Of a stretch of DNA of 64,000 nt, positions 1-11,580 are shown piece by piece. How positions within the stretch are numbered: position 1 is the first letter of the stretch; every line of letters starts with the position of its first letter. Source of the stretch: Chiridota heheva (Eukaryota; Echinodermata; Holothuroidea; Apodida; Chiridotidae); NCBI GenBank assembly GCA_020152595.1, contig JAIGNY010002050.1:232501-296500 (forward strand). The letters run 5' to 3'. The notes under the pieces were generated by a model. That model saw nothing but the letters and a program-made list of their open reading frames with translations, searched no databases and was not told the origin of the DNA. A program made the position numbers and the translations under genes.

Positions 1-2243
1 GATTTTCTCACCCATCCTTTGCATTCCCCTACTCAACCCTGTCTTGCTCCTGGAAAATCCTTTTTTCATTTCAGTAGTATCCCTAAACATTTTACTAGTC
101 TGCCAGTGGGAAAAAACAATCATTTTCAAAAGCTGAATTTTAAAATAAACACAATTTTCAGAGACACTAATTACGACTATGTACATATTAAGGGGCATAA
201 GTACCCTATCAAAATAAGAAGGGTATGATATCATGATTACATGTATCACAATCACGATCACAGTCAATGTAAGTTTACCCCCCCACCTCCAACCCCCCCC
301 TCACCCCCCCCCCCCACCCCACCCCACCTTCACCCTTATTCGGAGGTCTCTAATGGTTCTGTTGAACCATCCATAATTAATTTCTAAAAAGTTCCATTTT
401 TTTTCTGAAAAAGAAATATTCCTGATGATGTTGTTTAATTATATAATGGTGTTTCAGGATTCATATGATGATTTGAAATGGAAGATGTTATGGGCTGAAA
501 TCTCACAAAAAGAAGTAAATCTTAGAGCACGGTTATTTTGTCGAATACGGCTTATGGACAACACAGTATTTGGGAGATTTGCTCTGAGTATTTTTTCTGG
601 ATATCCAAATGTAAGCATCAGAATCTGTTAGAAAACAATTGTTTTAGAGAGTTAGGCCTATTAGCTGATTAGGAAGAAAGTCTGCACATTTTGATTGTCA
701 CCAGAGAAACTCTTCCGTTTGCCTAAGATAAATCATCTGTTTTTCTTAATTGCTATGATTCCCTAATTGGGTGCTAATATCTTATCAAAAATGTTTTGCA
801 ACTTACCTTTCTTGTAATTATAGACATGAATCAAGTACGGGAACTACCAAAGAGTCTTCAACAACTGTCTTATGAGTTGATATTTGCAGAATTAGGTAGA
901 GCTAGGTCTGTTCTCTGGTTGTTCTTGTTTAAGCTAAATCAAACATTGTAAATACTTCAAATGGTCTTCAAACTTAATCCAACCATTTACTTGGTGTTCT
1001 TTTACCTATATATATATATATTCCATAAAAAGTAAATGAAATTTAATCATACAGGTATATTGTTTTTCGTTTCAGAGAAACTTAGTGAACCATAGAGTTG
1101 TCATTCATACACTGTGGAAGCTTAGTTAAACATTCAATTCTCAAAGGATCTCACCAAATAGGGATGTTTTGTAGTCAGGAAGTATCACAAGGTTGATCTG
1201 GATTGGATAGAATTTAGAAAAGGACACGGATGAAAATATAGGTGAATCAAGCAGAAGAATCATACTTAAAAAAACAAACAATGTTAAGAATTTCCGATTT
1301 ACATGAAATAGGGTATAAATTTTGTTTATTTAATAAAAGTGGATGCAAAATGTGAGCAGAGTAAGTGTTGTGTTTAAGGTCCAATTTTGGTTCATTTTAT
1401 GAGGTGCATTGGTATAGGGAAAAAGTGTTTGACCTTTGTTTTTTTCTCTCATCTAGATGATTAATCAAACGTCGTAACCATTACCTTACCCCTCCCCCCT
1501 CCCCCTTCCACACCCCACCCACCTTCTCCCGCACAGTCCATCTCCATTTTCATAACATTTCAGCCTATCATTTTTTAGAAAGGATGGGATATATTTTAGC
1601 TAACCGTTTTTAATCAAATTTGTTTTTGGTGTATTTCCAATTAATACTTCAGAAAGTGTGCATGTTGTTTAACCTCAAGTCACTGTTTTCTAGGAAGCCT
1701 ACCAGATATTCATCGGCTCTGTCTGTCTGTCTCAAAATTGAGACAGTTATGATTAAGAGCCCAATCCGATTGTCAAAGTTGCTGCACTTGAAGACCATAA
1801 GCAGTGAAGGTGCTGAAATGGCTCTCACTTTCTGTTGGTCCCTCTTCTGCAAACGCATCTCTTCTCTCTTCGTCTCCGATGGTGTCAGCTGATTTCACGT
1901 TTCTGTTGCAGACATCCTGCAAGTGAAGCAGTGGTCGCCCTACCCGATATGATGTGATTTAAAAAGAGTAGTACAATCTGCATTGTGTTACTTGACAAAA
2001 TTATTTTAATGATGGAAAGGTGGGGGAAGGGAAAATGTACATGGACTAGTATTTCACAGCCATTTATTAACTAAAGACTGTATTTTCTTTTTAAAAACCA
2101 CTTCTGGTACCCATTATAAACAAGGGCCTATATGGACTATTTAACAAAGGCACAATAGGTTTGGTCTATTTCGAGATTTTCACAGCAGAAAGCTTTGAGA
2201 AGGAAGTTCAATTTACAACTTTTTAGAGGCCAGAGGTGAGGGG
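1..2243. other. Non-coding interval with low-complexity C-rich tracts
   Basis: No exon or recognisable element is supported. There are C-rich tracts at about 278-330 and 1488-1525. Short open frames at 425-631 and 1620-1892 lack recognisable domains and flanking splice signals, and I treat them as chance. Confidence 0.5.
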
Positions 2244-3170
2244 AGTAGTAAGAGGCCGCTATACAGACCCGGACAGTCCGGGCCTGTATAGCGCCCCCTG
2301 AGCTTTTTCCTCTTGGTCATCGGATTGGTCGGAGTCTGTATATTGACCTCTGAGATTTTTATTCATTTACATATACTTAATGCTAATTTCGGATTGGTCA
2401 CTACCTGTATAGCAGCCCCTGAGCTTTTCCCTCTAGTTCATCGGATTAATCGGGGTTTGTATAGTGACCTCTGAGATTTCCCAGCCAATCACTACCTGTA
2501 TAGCGGCCCCTAAGCTTTTTCCTTTTGGTCATCGGAGTCGTCGGAGTCTGTATATTGACCTCTGAGATTTTGATTCATTTACATATACTTAATGCTAATT
2601 TCGGATTGGTCACTACCTGTATAGCAGACCCTGAGCTGTTTCCTCTGGGTCTTTGGATTGGTCGGGGTCTGTATAGTGACCTCTGAGATTTTCCAGCCAA
2701 GCACTACCTGTATAACGGCCCCTGAGGTTTTCCCTCTGGGTCATTGGATTGGTCGGGGTCTGTATATTGACCTCTGAATTTGTTTCCTCTTGGTCATCGG
2801 ATTGGTCCGGGCCTGTATAGCGGCCCCTGAGTTTTTTCCTCTTGGTCATTGGATTGGTCGGGGTCTGTATAGTGACCTCTGAGATTTTTTATTCATTTAC
2901 ATATACTTAATGCTAACTTCGGATTGGTCACTACCTGCATAGCAGACCCTGAGCTTTTCCCTCTGGGTCATCGGATTGGTCGGGGTCTGTATAGTGACCT
3001 CTGAAATTTTTCCAGCCAATCACTACCTGTATAGCGGCCCCTGAGATTTTCCCTGTGGGTCATCGGATTGGTCAGGGTCTGTATATTGACCTCTGAGATT
3101 TTTCCCTCTGGGTCATCGAATTGGTCCGGGCCTGTATAGCGGCCCCTGAGCTTTTCTCTCTGGGTCATCG
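2244..3170 (-). repeat. Left arm of the foldback-like element: degenerate tandem repeats
   Basis: Units contain the phrases CTGTATAGCGGCCCCTGAG, GGTCATCGGATTGGTC and GACCTCTGAGATTTT. A longer spacer with ATTCATTTACATATACTTAA occurs three times (near 2358, 2573 and 2892), giving a higher-order period of a little over 200 bp between the first two. Open frames here on the minus strand (2613-2849 and 2968-3168) only translate the repeat. Confidence 0.8.
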
Positions 3171-3784
3171 GATTGCCGTCACAAGATATTCTCGATTGTT
3201 CCGCAGAGTCCTTTTAACGAGGTTTATAGCTTTTCCTGACTGGGTGTGCCAGGTGGGGGTATTATGGCACTCATTGTCGCCCATTTCAAAACAATACACC
3301 GAAAAAATATGTTGATTAGAAGTTTAGATTTGTCAAAGAGTTTAAACTGTACAAATGATATCGCCATATCACAATTATTAATAATATCGGAATAATATCG
3401 TTACAATTTACTGAGTCACGTCATTCGAGAAGACATTGTACTTGACGATCGAGAAACAGGAAACTTGTCATGTTTGAGACTATGGAGCCTACTATTTGGG
3501 AATAGTATCTCCATGTTAAGACCAACGTTTTGAAAATAGGTAAGATTTGAGCGGCGATATTCTTTAAACGGTATGATTTAAGAACAACATTTTATTTTCA
3601 CATCCCACTAACTTTGCACAGGGAGCAAAATTTGAGCAAAGATATTTTGAAAACGTGACTGATTTCAGAAAACATTTTTTTCTGACACTCCTCATTTGAG
3701 AAACAATTTTTCTGAAACACTCATTTGAGAAACTTTTTTTTGAAACACTGTCATTTAAGGCAGTTTTTTGCTCAACTGTTTTTC

Positions 3785-4205
3785 ATTTGAAAGGACCAAG
3801 GTGGCGTCTAACGGGGAATGACAGGAACGAACTGCACTTTAATGCGAAAAAGGGGTCTACGGGGGCTTAATCTTGGAATAATTGGACAAAACTACGTTTT
3901 TTACCGGAAAGTGGCGTCAACGGGGGAATAACAGGACAGAACTGCGCTTTAATGTGAAACACAGGGGTCTACGGGGGATTCATTGTGGGAATACTCAGAC
4001 AAAACTACGTTTTTAACGGAAAAAATGGAGTCAACGGGGGGGGGAGACAGGACAGAAGTGCGCTTTAATGTGAAATACGGGGGTCTACGGGGGCTAAATC
4101 GTCGGAATAATTGGACAAAACTACGCTTTTAACAGGCAAATATGGCGTCAACGGGGGAATGACAGAACATAACTGCACTTTAATGCAAAAAAAGGGGTCT
4201 ACGTT
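3785..4205 (+). repeat. Internal ~115-bp tandem repeat, about 3.5 copies
   Basis: The phrase GGCGTCAACGGGGGAAT and variants recur near 3800, 3911, 4027 and 4144, each followed by CTGCGCTTTAATGTGAAA-like and GGGGTCTACGGGGG-like phrases. Spacing is about 111-117 bp. The array sits between the two foldback arms and has no open frame of note. Confidence 0.75.
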
Positions 4206-4278
4206 GATTCCAAACCACGCCCCGTGAACTCTTTTCCTCAAACATTACATTTGAGCATGCACTTTTTGAAAATTCGGT

Positions 4279-4575
4279 GAAGAAGAAGAAGAAGAAGAAG
4301 AAGAAGAAGAAGAAGAAGAAGAAGAAGAAGAAGAAGAAGAAGAAGAAGAAGAAGAAGAAGAAGAAGAAGAAGAAGAAGAAGAAGAAGAAGAAGAAGAAGA
4401 AGAAGAAGAAGAAGAAAGAAAGAAGAAGAAGAAGAAGAAGAAGAAGAAGAAGAAGAAGAAGAAGAAGAAGAAGAAGAAGAAGAAGAAGAAGAAGAAGAAG
4501 AAGGAGGAGGAGCAAGGGGAGAAGGGGGAGCAAGAGGAGGAGGAGGAGCAAAAGGCGGAGGAGAAGAAGAAGCAG
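4279..4575 (+). repeat. GAA/AAG microsatellite with degenerate purine tail
   Basis: About 220 bp of almost pure GAA repeat with one AAGAAAGAAAG interruption near 4415-4425, continuing as GGA/GCA-rich purine sequence to about 4575. All long frames over it (poly-Lys, poly-Phe, poly-Leu/Ser) are artefacts of the repeat. The tract lies inside the foldback-like element. Confidence 0.95.
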
Positions 4576-5044
4576 GGCGTCAAATTTGAGAAGGCATTTT
4601 GACGTGTACTTCAGTTTTTGAAATTCCTTGGCGCTCTTTTTTCTCAACCATCCACTTTTGAGAGGATAATTTGAAGAAAAAAAGTGGTAAAAAACGAGGG
4701 AAATAGGTTAAAAAGCGAGGGACTTTATTGCGTACACGCGATAATGACGTCATTGCCTTGAGAATGGGAAAAAAGTTTCTATGACATTATGAAATGTAGA
4801 TGTGTATTATGTTGTATGTGAACATCGACCAGTCTAGGACTGTCCGGAGAGAACCGCCATGACGACGGAACGTCGACGAACCTTGCGCCGTGCCAAAGCA
4901 CTACTTAAACCCGATTTCGCCCGAGTTATATTGCCCTATGCGAGGTTGACGAAAATACAGTCGCTACCCCAGTCTAACATCAGGCAACTCTAGCGTATCA
5001 AGGGTAAGCAAGGTGTGTTTTCTTCCTTGTGAATGTTGGCGTGT

Positions 5045-5553
5045 AATATACAGACCCTGACCAATCCGATGACCCAGAGGGAAAATATCAGGGGCTGCTA
5101 TACAGGTAGTGATTGGCTGGAAAATCTCAGAGGTCACTATACAGACCCCGACCAATCCGATGACCCAGAGGAAAAAACTCAGGGGCCGCTATACAGGCCC
5201 GGACCAATCCGATGACCAAGAGGAAACAAATTCAGAGGTCAATATACAGACCCCGACCAATCCGATGACCCAGAGGGAAAATCTCAGGGGCCGTTATACA
5301 GGTAGTGATTGGCTGGAAAATCTCAGAGGTCACTATACAGACCCCGACCAATCCAAAGACCCAGAGGAAAAAGCTCAGGGTCTGATATACAGGTAGTGAC
5401 CAATCCGAAGTTAGCATTAAGTATATGTAAATGAATAAAAATCTCAGAGGTCAATATACAGATCCCGACCAATCCGATGACCAAGAGGAAAAAGCTCAGG
5501 GGCCGCTATACAAGCCGGGACTGTCCGGGCCTGTATAGCGGCCTCTTACTACT
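5045..5553 (+). repeat. Right arm of the foldback-like element
   Basis: This is the inverted counterpart of the left arm, built from CTATACAGACCCCGACCAAT-like and GATTGGCTGGAAAATCTCAG-like phrases. It includes one copy of the spacer with TTAAGTATATGTAAATGAAT. It is shorter than the left arm (about 510 versus 925 bp), so unit number differs between the arms. Confidence 0.8.
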
Positions 5554-6079
5554 GAGAGTGTGTGTGGGGCGGGGAGGGTGTACTGCATTTTACCTAAATT
5601 AATTATATTTTTGTAACAGTGGAAACAAGAAACAATAACAGGTGCGAGAAAGATAGAATTTTGTTTGTATAATAATTTTGGAACCACAATGTATGAGGGG
5701 GGGGGGGGGGGGCTTCTCGTGTTATCAGACCCAGATCTCTTTACTAGCACTGGCACATCCACAATTTTGGAGGACTTTGAGGAAGAGAAACAAATGGTTT
5801 ACAATTTGCCAAAGGCAGGGTGTTTCTTTCTTTAAACTAGAATTTGAGCACTCTGTAGAGTACATACTTTTGCCACTTTAGCAATTATACCACTAATTCA
5901 CCAGTACCTCAGAAATCCTTGAACCCAAAAGAGTTATCCCCCAAAAATGTTATCCTCAAAAAAGCTACTTATTGAGATATCTTGCCCACTTGCATTCTAA
6001 ACACTTCAGGATTATCTATCTTCTGATAAACTGATTAATTTCTTCAACTGTCCATGGTTATATATATGTTTTCTCTTTT

Positions 6080-6401
6080 ACTCCCATCAGGAACTGCCTT
6101 TAACTCCCATCAGGAGCTGCATTTTACTACCATCAGGAGGTACATTTTACTCCCACCAGGAGCTGAATTTTACTCCCATCAGAAGCTGAATTTTACTCCC
6201 ATCAGGAGCTGTCTTTTATTCCCATCAGGTGCTCTTTTTTACTTAAATCAGGCACTGCCTTTTTCACCCACCACCTGACCACGAGCTGTTTTTTACACCT
6301 GCTAGGAGCTGTCTTTTACTCACACTAGGCCCTATTTTTTAACTCCCATCAGGTTCTATTTTTTACTCCCATCAGGAGCTTTCCTTAACTTCCATCAGGA
6401 G
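6080..6401 (+). repeat. CATCAGGAG minisatellite, left part
   Basis: Degenerate ~22-bp units on the theme CTCCCATCAGGAGCTGCCTT, about 14 copies with drift. The array stops at a hAT-like insertion and resumes on its far side, so the two parts were once one array. Confidence 0.85.
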
Positions 6402-7261
6402 CAGTAGCATAGAAGGTTATGTTTCACTGGGGAACCAAGGGCATTTAGGCGCCCCCCCCCTTCCTAAAGAAAATGCTTATAAGAGTAAAACGTTGTCATG
6501 TTGTACATAGACCTAAATTTGCATGCGCCGTTAGCAAACTATTTTTTTAAATTGTGTCAAAAATAAGGCAAAGCCCTAATAGGGACTTAGGGGCAAAGCC
6601 CGCGGAAGCCCCACATTTTTCGCGATTTTGATCACAGGAAATTGCTTAAAATGGGTCAAATCTCAGTAGACAGGTAGAGGCGAAGCCTAGGTATCCCCAA
6701 GAGGCGAATCTCCCGGAAGCCTTATACGTTTCTAATGATTTTGATATCAGAGAATCTGTTTAACAGAAGGGCGGAAGCCCTGCATTTCTCGCAATTGTGA
6801 TCATAAAAAAAAACTACTTAATATCATGTCAAATCCAGGGTTGAAATCTTGGTAAACGCCCAGGGTGTGAAGCCCCGGAAACTTAGCGTTTTTTGTCGTG
6901 ATTTTGATATCAGAAAATTGCTTAAAATTGTCTAAAATTCATGCTTAAACAGCTAAAGTTATACATAAGAAGATTATTTATTTTTGAACGAATGTTCAAA
7001 TGTATAGGATCCCATTCACTACAATCTGACAATATATATGTATTCACTTGGGGTCGAGGTTGTTAGGGATGATTTTCATGTTTTTAATGTAAGAATAAAG
7101 CTTTGAAAGAAAACATTTACAATGTTTGTTCTGAAATTATACAAGTTGCAGAAGTTTAGATGAAAAAATATATGTTCAGAATAGTTTTTGCGCCCCTCAG
7201 CCTGAGAGCATTTTCAGAAAACTTCAATGGGATCACTTCCCACCCTGCCACCACGCCACTG
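6402..7261. mobile_element. hAT-like non-autonomous element inserted in a minisatellite
   Basis: The ends read CAGTAGCATAG on the left and CCACCACGCCACTG on the right (reverse complement CAGTGGCGTGG). Each is flanked by ATCAGGAG (6394-6401 and 7262-7269), an 8-bp duplication as expected for hAT insertion. The caveat is that ATCAGGAG is also part of the host minisatellite unit. The interior has degenerate repeats with GCGGAAGCCC and GATTTTGATATCAG phrases and no transposase frame. Confidence 0.65.
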
Positions 7262-7675
7262 ATCAGGAGCTGTCTCCTAATTCCATCAGGAGCTGTCTTT
7301 TTCCATTAGGAGCTGTCTTTTACTCCATCAGAAGCTGTCTGGTACTCCCATCAAGAGCTCTTTTTTGACTCACATCAGGAGCTGCCTTTTACCCCCATCA
7401 TGCGACAGGATCTGCCTTTTACTCCCATCAGGATCTGCCTTTTACCCCCATCATGCGCCAGGAGCTGCTTTACTCCCATCAGGATCTGCCTTTTACTCCC
7501 ATCAGGATCTACCTTTTACTCCCATCAGGATCTGCCTTTTACCCCCATCATGCGCCAGGAGCTGCTTTACTCCCATCAGGATCTGCCTTTTACCCCCATC
7601 ATGCGCCAGGAGCTGTCTGTTACTCCCACCAGGATCTGCCTTTTACTCCCACCAGGAGCTGCCTTTTACCTGTTT
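7262..7675 (+). repeat. CATCAGGAG minisatellite, right part
   Basis: Continuation of the 22-bp array. Here it has higher-order units of CATCATGCGCCAGGAGCTG and CTCCCATCAGGATCTGCC. The open frames 7365-7772, 7400-7741 and 7453-7677 translate this repeat and are not genes. Confidence 0.85.
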
Positions 7676-8923
7676 AATCACATTGCAGAAAGGAGAGGGG
7701 GGAGGGGAGGGGTTGCTGCTGACAAGAACAAGGGCACATAGCCCACGGATAATGACCAGTTATTGGGAGTGACGTCACACGTCGCTTAGCTGTTTTCAAT
7801 TCTTTCATTTTTGGGAGCGTCGATTGCTTGTTTAGTTTTTATTTATTAGATTCAAATGGTTTCTTTCAAGGCTATTGACGGAATATTATGTTTTTGGTAT
7901 TAATGGACTATGCAAAACTTAATTATAAACTCAATTTTGATTTGTTCGTGTCATGCCCTCGTTAATACACAAATAATGTTTGTATTTCTTGACAGTTTGG
8001 TTTAGTTTAGTTTTTTGACTCTGGTGGTGGCGGTATGATAAGTGTCAAGCAAGCAAAGCCTTCAAAGCCGGTATACCATGATTGGCCCTTGCGAGGCTCT
8101 TTAATGATGCATCTTCAACCCTTTTGAATATCTTTACGGTCGTCTTTACAAATTGGGGGAGGGGTGGACATGGGCCATAACAGGCTCCACAAAGTAGGGG
8201 ACAGTGTTTTTCAGGCTACCTGATATAATTTTTTGAAAAGTGTGTAAGGAAAAGTCACCCCAGGAATTACGGCCCTGGTGAATATTACTTTACGCCTATT
8301 TTGTCGGTTATCACTCCATGTTCCCCTACCCTTGATCAATCTGATAAGATGTTGTAATAATTTCAAACACATATTTAACATATATCCCACTAAGCACATC
8401 AACAGATCGATGCAAAATAAAAGAAACTGGTGCCAGGTTGGTTCATTAATTTCCAAATTAATTTGATGAGTTTTATACTGTTTTACTTTCCAACTGTTTT
8501 ACATTTCACATTCATTTTTCCAGCAGAAATTGGATTATGGAACTTTAAAAGTCTGCACAGATAAGACATTGACAAATTAATTGTTTTAAGGGACAGGTAG
8601 AGGCAATATTAGCTACATTGATTTAAAATCCACTCAAAACATGAAGGAAGCAAACAAATACATCAAAATCGGTTAAAAATTGGCCACTAATCTGTTTTTT
8701 TTTGAAGATTTTTGTGCAAATATGCAAATGCTTGTGTGATGCCTACTCTTGAGATGTATGAACGGACATTTAATGATGTAAATACTTTATCATTTAACCC
8801 TCTGCCATTTCTCTTTGAAAAATGTATGATAATTCGAATGAAGAGGATTTGATCTTTACCCCACCCCCAACCAACTTAAAGTAAATAAATAAATTAATCT
8901 CCCTTCAAGAAAATCCACATCAA
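7676..8923. other. Non-coding interval with a degenerate GGCCCTG element
   Basis: No exon seen. A degenerate relative of the small hAT-like element at 10483-10638 lies at about 8130-8285. It shares GGAATTACGGCCCTG at its right end and GGGGACAGTGT inside, and its left end has decayed. Confidence 0.45.
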
Positions 8924-9177
8924 GAGCGGATCTAGGAAAATCACAAGCAGGGGGTTCTGGTTATTATTGGAGTAATACAAAATGTTGGAACATTTTTGGA
9001 AAGGATTCCAACCCCCAGAACTCTACCCCCTCCCACTCTAGATCCGCCACTGACAGGGCGGATCTAGGAAAATCACAAAGAGAGGGTTTTGGTTATTATT
9101 GCAGTAATGAAAAATGTTAAACTTTTCAGAGGCGGGGCTACAACCCCCAGACTTCCCCCCTTATAGATCCGCCACTG
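8924..9177 (+). mobile_element. Two adjacent copies of a ~125-bp inverted-repeat element
   Basis: Both copies (about 8924-9052 and 9054-9177) start GCGGATCTAGGAAAATCACAA and end AGATCCGCCACTG, so the ends are inverted repeats of GGCGGATCTA. The interior shares GGTTTTGGTTATTATTG-like sequence. The CCGCCACTG terminus resembles that of the hAT-like elements elsewhere in the window. No 8-bp duplication was found around either copy or the pair. Confidence 0.65.
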
Positions 9178-9349
9178 CAGATGCAGCACATAATACTCAA
9201 CGCATTCTGTTTTCAGATTTTACTATTTTAATCTTTTAAAATGTAATCCGTTTGCTTTAAGTTCCATTTCTTTTTATTTTCCGTAGTTAAGCTTTTTTTC
9301 TCATTGCGAATTTATCTTGTGATATGTTTTAATAATGCCAAACATCGAA

Positions 9350-9745
9350 TTTACCAAAAATTGAAGAAACTTTATCGAAAACTGAAGGAAAATTGCCATA
9401 TATAAAATGAAGGAAATTTTTCGAAAATTGCAGGAGAATGAAAGAAATTTCTGGAAAATTTACAAAAACCGTGACTAAGAACTATCTCATGGCTCCCCCA
9501 AAATCCAGCCTATACTCAAACCATGTGAGTAGGAATCGGGGGTTAAAAGTGGGGGGCGCGTGCCCCCCACTTTTTCGAAAAAATGACTGACAAAAGTTCC
9601 CCTTTTTTAATATGAAAAGTGCCCTGCCCCCTCGAGTTCCTTCACACACACTGGATTCAGGCGGCTTCGCTTCTGGACTACTGCCAGAGCTTCGTCCCTG
9701 GTCCCCAATAAAAAAAAAAATTAAGGGTGAATTTCTTATCTGCAT
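9350..9745 (+). repeat. Dispersed AT-rich repeat with short GAAAATTGAAGGAA units
   Basis: About 9350-9480 is a run of units such as CGAAAACTGAAGGAAAATTG, ending ACCGTGACTAAGAA. The same run and terminal phrase recur at about 16440-16780. After it, 9480-9745 holds GCTTCGCTTCTGGACTACTG-type sequence resembling the inside of the hAT-like element at 19806-21327. The minus frame 9482-9745 is derived from this repeat. Confidence 0.5.
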
Positions 9746-9778
9746 GTTTAGAAATGGTGACCCTTCAATCGAGATCTT

Positions 9779-9887
9779 TTACTGACGTGACGTCATCTAC
9801 TGACGTGACGTCATCTACTGACGTGACGCCATCTACTTACGTGACGTCATCTACTGACGTGACGTCATTTACTGACGTGACGTATTG
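9779..9887 (+). repeat. Six-copy 18-bp tandem array containing TGACGTCA-type sites
   Basis: The unit is CTACTGACGTGACGTCAT. Six near-identical copies end at CGTATTGAAT. Each unit has a TGACGTGACGTCA core, overlapping CRE-like (TGACGTCA) and half-site (TGACG) motifs. One copy has CGCC in place of CGTC and one has TTACG in place of TGACG. A regulatory role is only inferred. The array lies about 1.4 kb past the 3' end of the STMND1-like gene. Confidence 0.9.
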
Positions 9888-10482
9888 AATACAGACAAAA
9901 GGTTTTTATTTTCGTATTTTATTAATAAGATTGAATCCATGATATACAGGTAAATTATTTGCATATAGTTTGATGACAATTTAAACGTTAAAGATAAGGA
10001 ACATAGTCTTACTACATCATGACATATTACATCAATGCCATTAGAGACGTAGGAAACGGTGGGGTGGGGGTGCAAACTGCCCCTCTGAGAGGATTTCACC
10101 TTCCTGATTGCATGCTTCCTGCCCGGTAATTGGTAAGGTAAATTATTCAAAATAAAATAAAAAAACTGAATGAAAATTGTATAGAAAATATTGGAATTTT
10201 GGGTAAAATTCCCCAAAATTTGGAAGCTAACTTTTCTTTTGTTGTTGTTGAGATTTTCCTATTGGAAGCAACTTAGCAGTGCCATAATTCCGAAAACTTT
10301 GGAGTTTTCCCCCCTTTCGTACGCGCCTGAATGCTGGGCAGTTAATAAGTGCGATGCGGAAGGATTTATTCTTCCTGTCATTAACGGGCAAAACATGCTG
10401 AAATGGTGAATTCTGTTGACCCCAAATTTCAAATTAGATAGATACAGAGTGCTCATCTTCAAACATAATTAGTACAATTGCT

Positions 10483-10638
10483 CAGGGCCTTCAAAAAGTT
10501 GGGGTAGGCACATATAGCCACACTTTTCCTCCACAAAGGTGAAGGGGGCAATAATTTTCAGAAACCTAGTTTTTTTATAATTACGACTGAAAGATTGGAG
10601 ACAATTCCCCAGGCTGTCCCCCATGAATTATGGCCCTG
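10483..10638. mobile_element. 156-bp hAT-like miniature element with 8-bp duplication
   Basis: The ends are CAGGGCC and GGCCCTG. They are flanked by a perfect 8-bp duplication, CAATTGCT, at 10475-10482 and 10639-10646. The element is too short to encode anything. Degenerate relatives are at about 8130-8285 and, reversed, at about 19498-19640. Confidence 0.8.
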
Positions 10639-11122
10639 CAATTGCTTAATAAAGCGAGAAAAAAAATCAATTGGACGGATCATGGATTTAATTGGTCCAA
10701 TGGTAGAAATTTATATTGCGTGGACGTACGAATGGCTTGCACCATAATTCAACTATATATACCAGAATGCCTTTAATAATACCCTTCTATCATTCAAAAA
10801 TTTTACGGCTACCTGCACCGCAGTGTAATACAAAACATGTCAATAGCTAAAGAATAAAAAACATGAACAGTGTTTATCTTGACTAATTACTGAAGTTTTC
10901 ACTAAAAGCAATAACAATAACTTCAAACAGTCCTCAAGAAGCTGCAGCATTAATTTAGAACAATAAATTACTGCCTAAAACATATCACTCATTCAAGGTA
11001 ATAGTAATATTGCACAACCCCAATTGTATAATCGTTTCCTCCAAAGGTAATACTGCCTGAACAGGCACATTGTCAACGACCAGCGTCAACATAACCTTTA
11101 ACGACGGCGCTTTTCATTTCAG

Positions 11123-11128
11123 TTTATT
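11123..11128 (-). terminator. Candidate polyadenylation signal of the STMND1-like gene
   Basis: AATAAA on the minus strand (TTTATT on plus), about 145 bases past the stop codon at 11272-11274. It is a plausible 3' end signal, unconfirmed by any transcript. Confidence 0.5.
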
Positions 11129-11271
11129 TTACACGCCAGATTCGAGTCACGTTTTATGATGAGAACGATGCAGCCTTTCCTGAAGTTAAGCTGAGCAAGT
11201 CAGCAGGTGGAGAGAGAGAACTTCATATAAGCGAATACAAAATGGGTAATCTTGACGATACCATATTCTCT

Positions 11272-11580
11272 TCAGACGACTGATGATTCAGCAATGTCGT
11301 CAGGTAATTCCTTAGCTTCCTCTCCTTCCTCTTGCTGTGGTTCTGCGAGTCTCTCAAGTTTTAAAAGTCTTACTCGAGCAGCATGCCTCTTTTTCTCCTG
11401 CAGTTTCTCTTTAAGAGCGCGGAAATGCGCCTCTCTATTTGCATCTGCTTTGTCTATAGTACGCTTCACTTTTTGTTCAGTTTCTTTGCGCAGCTGTTCG
11501 ACTGAGATGTCAAGGGTTTGATGAACTTGTTTTTCTTTAGTCGTGGTGTTCAGTCGTTCAATCATTTCTGCTTCACGAAT
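11272..11580 (-). CDS. STMND1: STMND1-like exon 3 (C-terminal stathmin helix)
   Basis: The acceptor is TTTTTTCTCACAG, phase 0. It encodes IREAEMIERLNTTTKEKQ, then a long charged helix (KVKRTIDKADANREAHFRAL, KEKLQEKKRHAARVRLLKLE) and an acidic end EEGEEAKELPDDIAESSVV before TGA. The regular heptad-like charge pattern fits the tubulin-binding helix of stathmins. Confidence 0.88.
   Translation of the reverse strand: MREAEMIERLNTTTKEKQVHQTLDISVEQLRKETEQKVKRTIDKADANREAHFRALKEKLQEKKRHAARVRLLKLERLAEPQQEEGEEAKELPDDIAESSVV

Larger units (their letters stand above)
2244..5553. mobile_element. Foldback-like DNA transposon, non-autonomous, 3.3 kb
   Basis: The left end reads AGTAGTAAGAGGCCGC and the right end is its exact reverse complement, GCGGCCTCTTACTACT. 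Just inside both ends is a short palindrome (CCCGGACAGTCCGGG on the left). The arms (2244 to about 3170 and about 5045-5553) consist of the same degenerate tandem units in opposite orientation. The middle holds a ~115-bp tandem repeat and a GAA tract. No transposase frame is visible. Long inverted arms made of tandem repeats are the hallmark of foldback elements, such as Drosophila FB and the sea urchin TU elements. I found no clear target-site duplication, so the exact ends and superfamily are uncertain. Confidence 0.75.

Noticed and set aside
4180-4647. Long open frames of poly-Lys, poly-Leu, poly-Phe and poly-Ser
   Set aside because: They translate the GAA tract in different frames.
7365-7772. 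Repetitive 135-codon frame resembling a repeat protein
   Set aside because: It is the CATCAGGAG minisatellite read in three frames, each of them open.
9779-9887. CRISPR-like array
   Set aside because: The 18-base units are directly adjacent without spacers, and the genome is eukaryotic.
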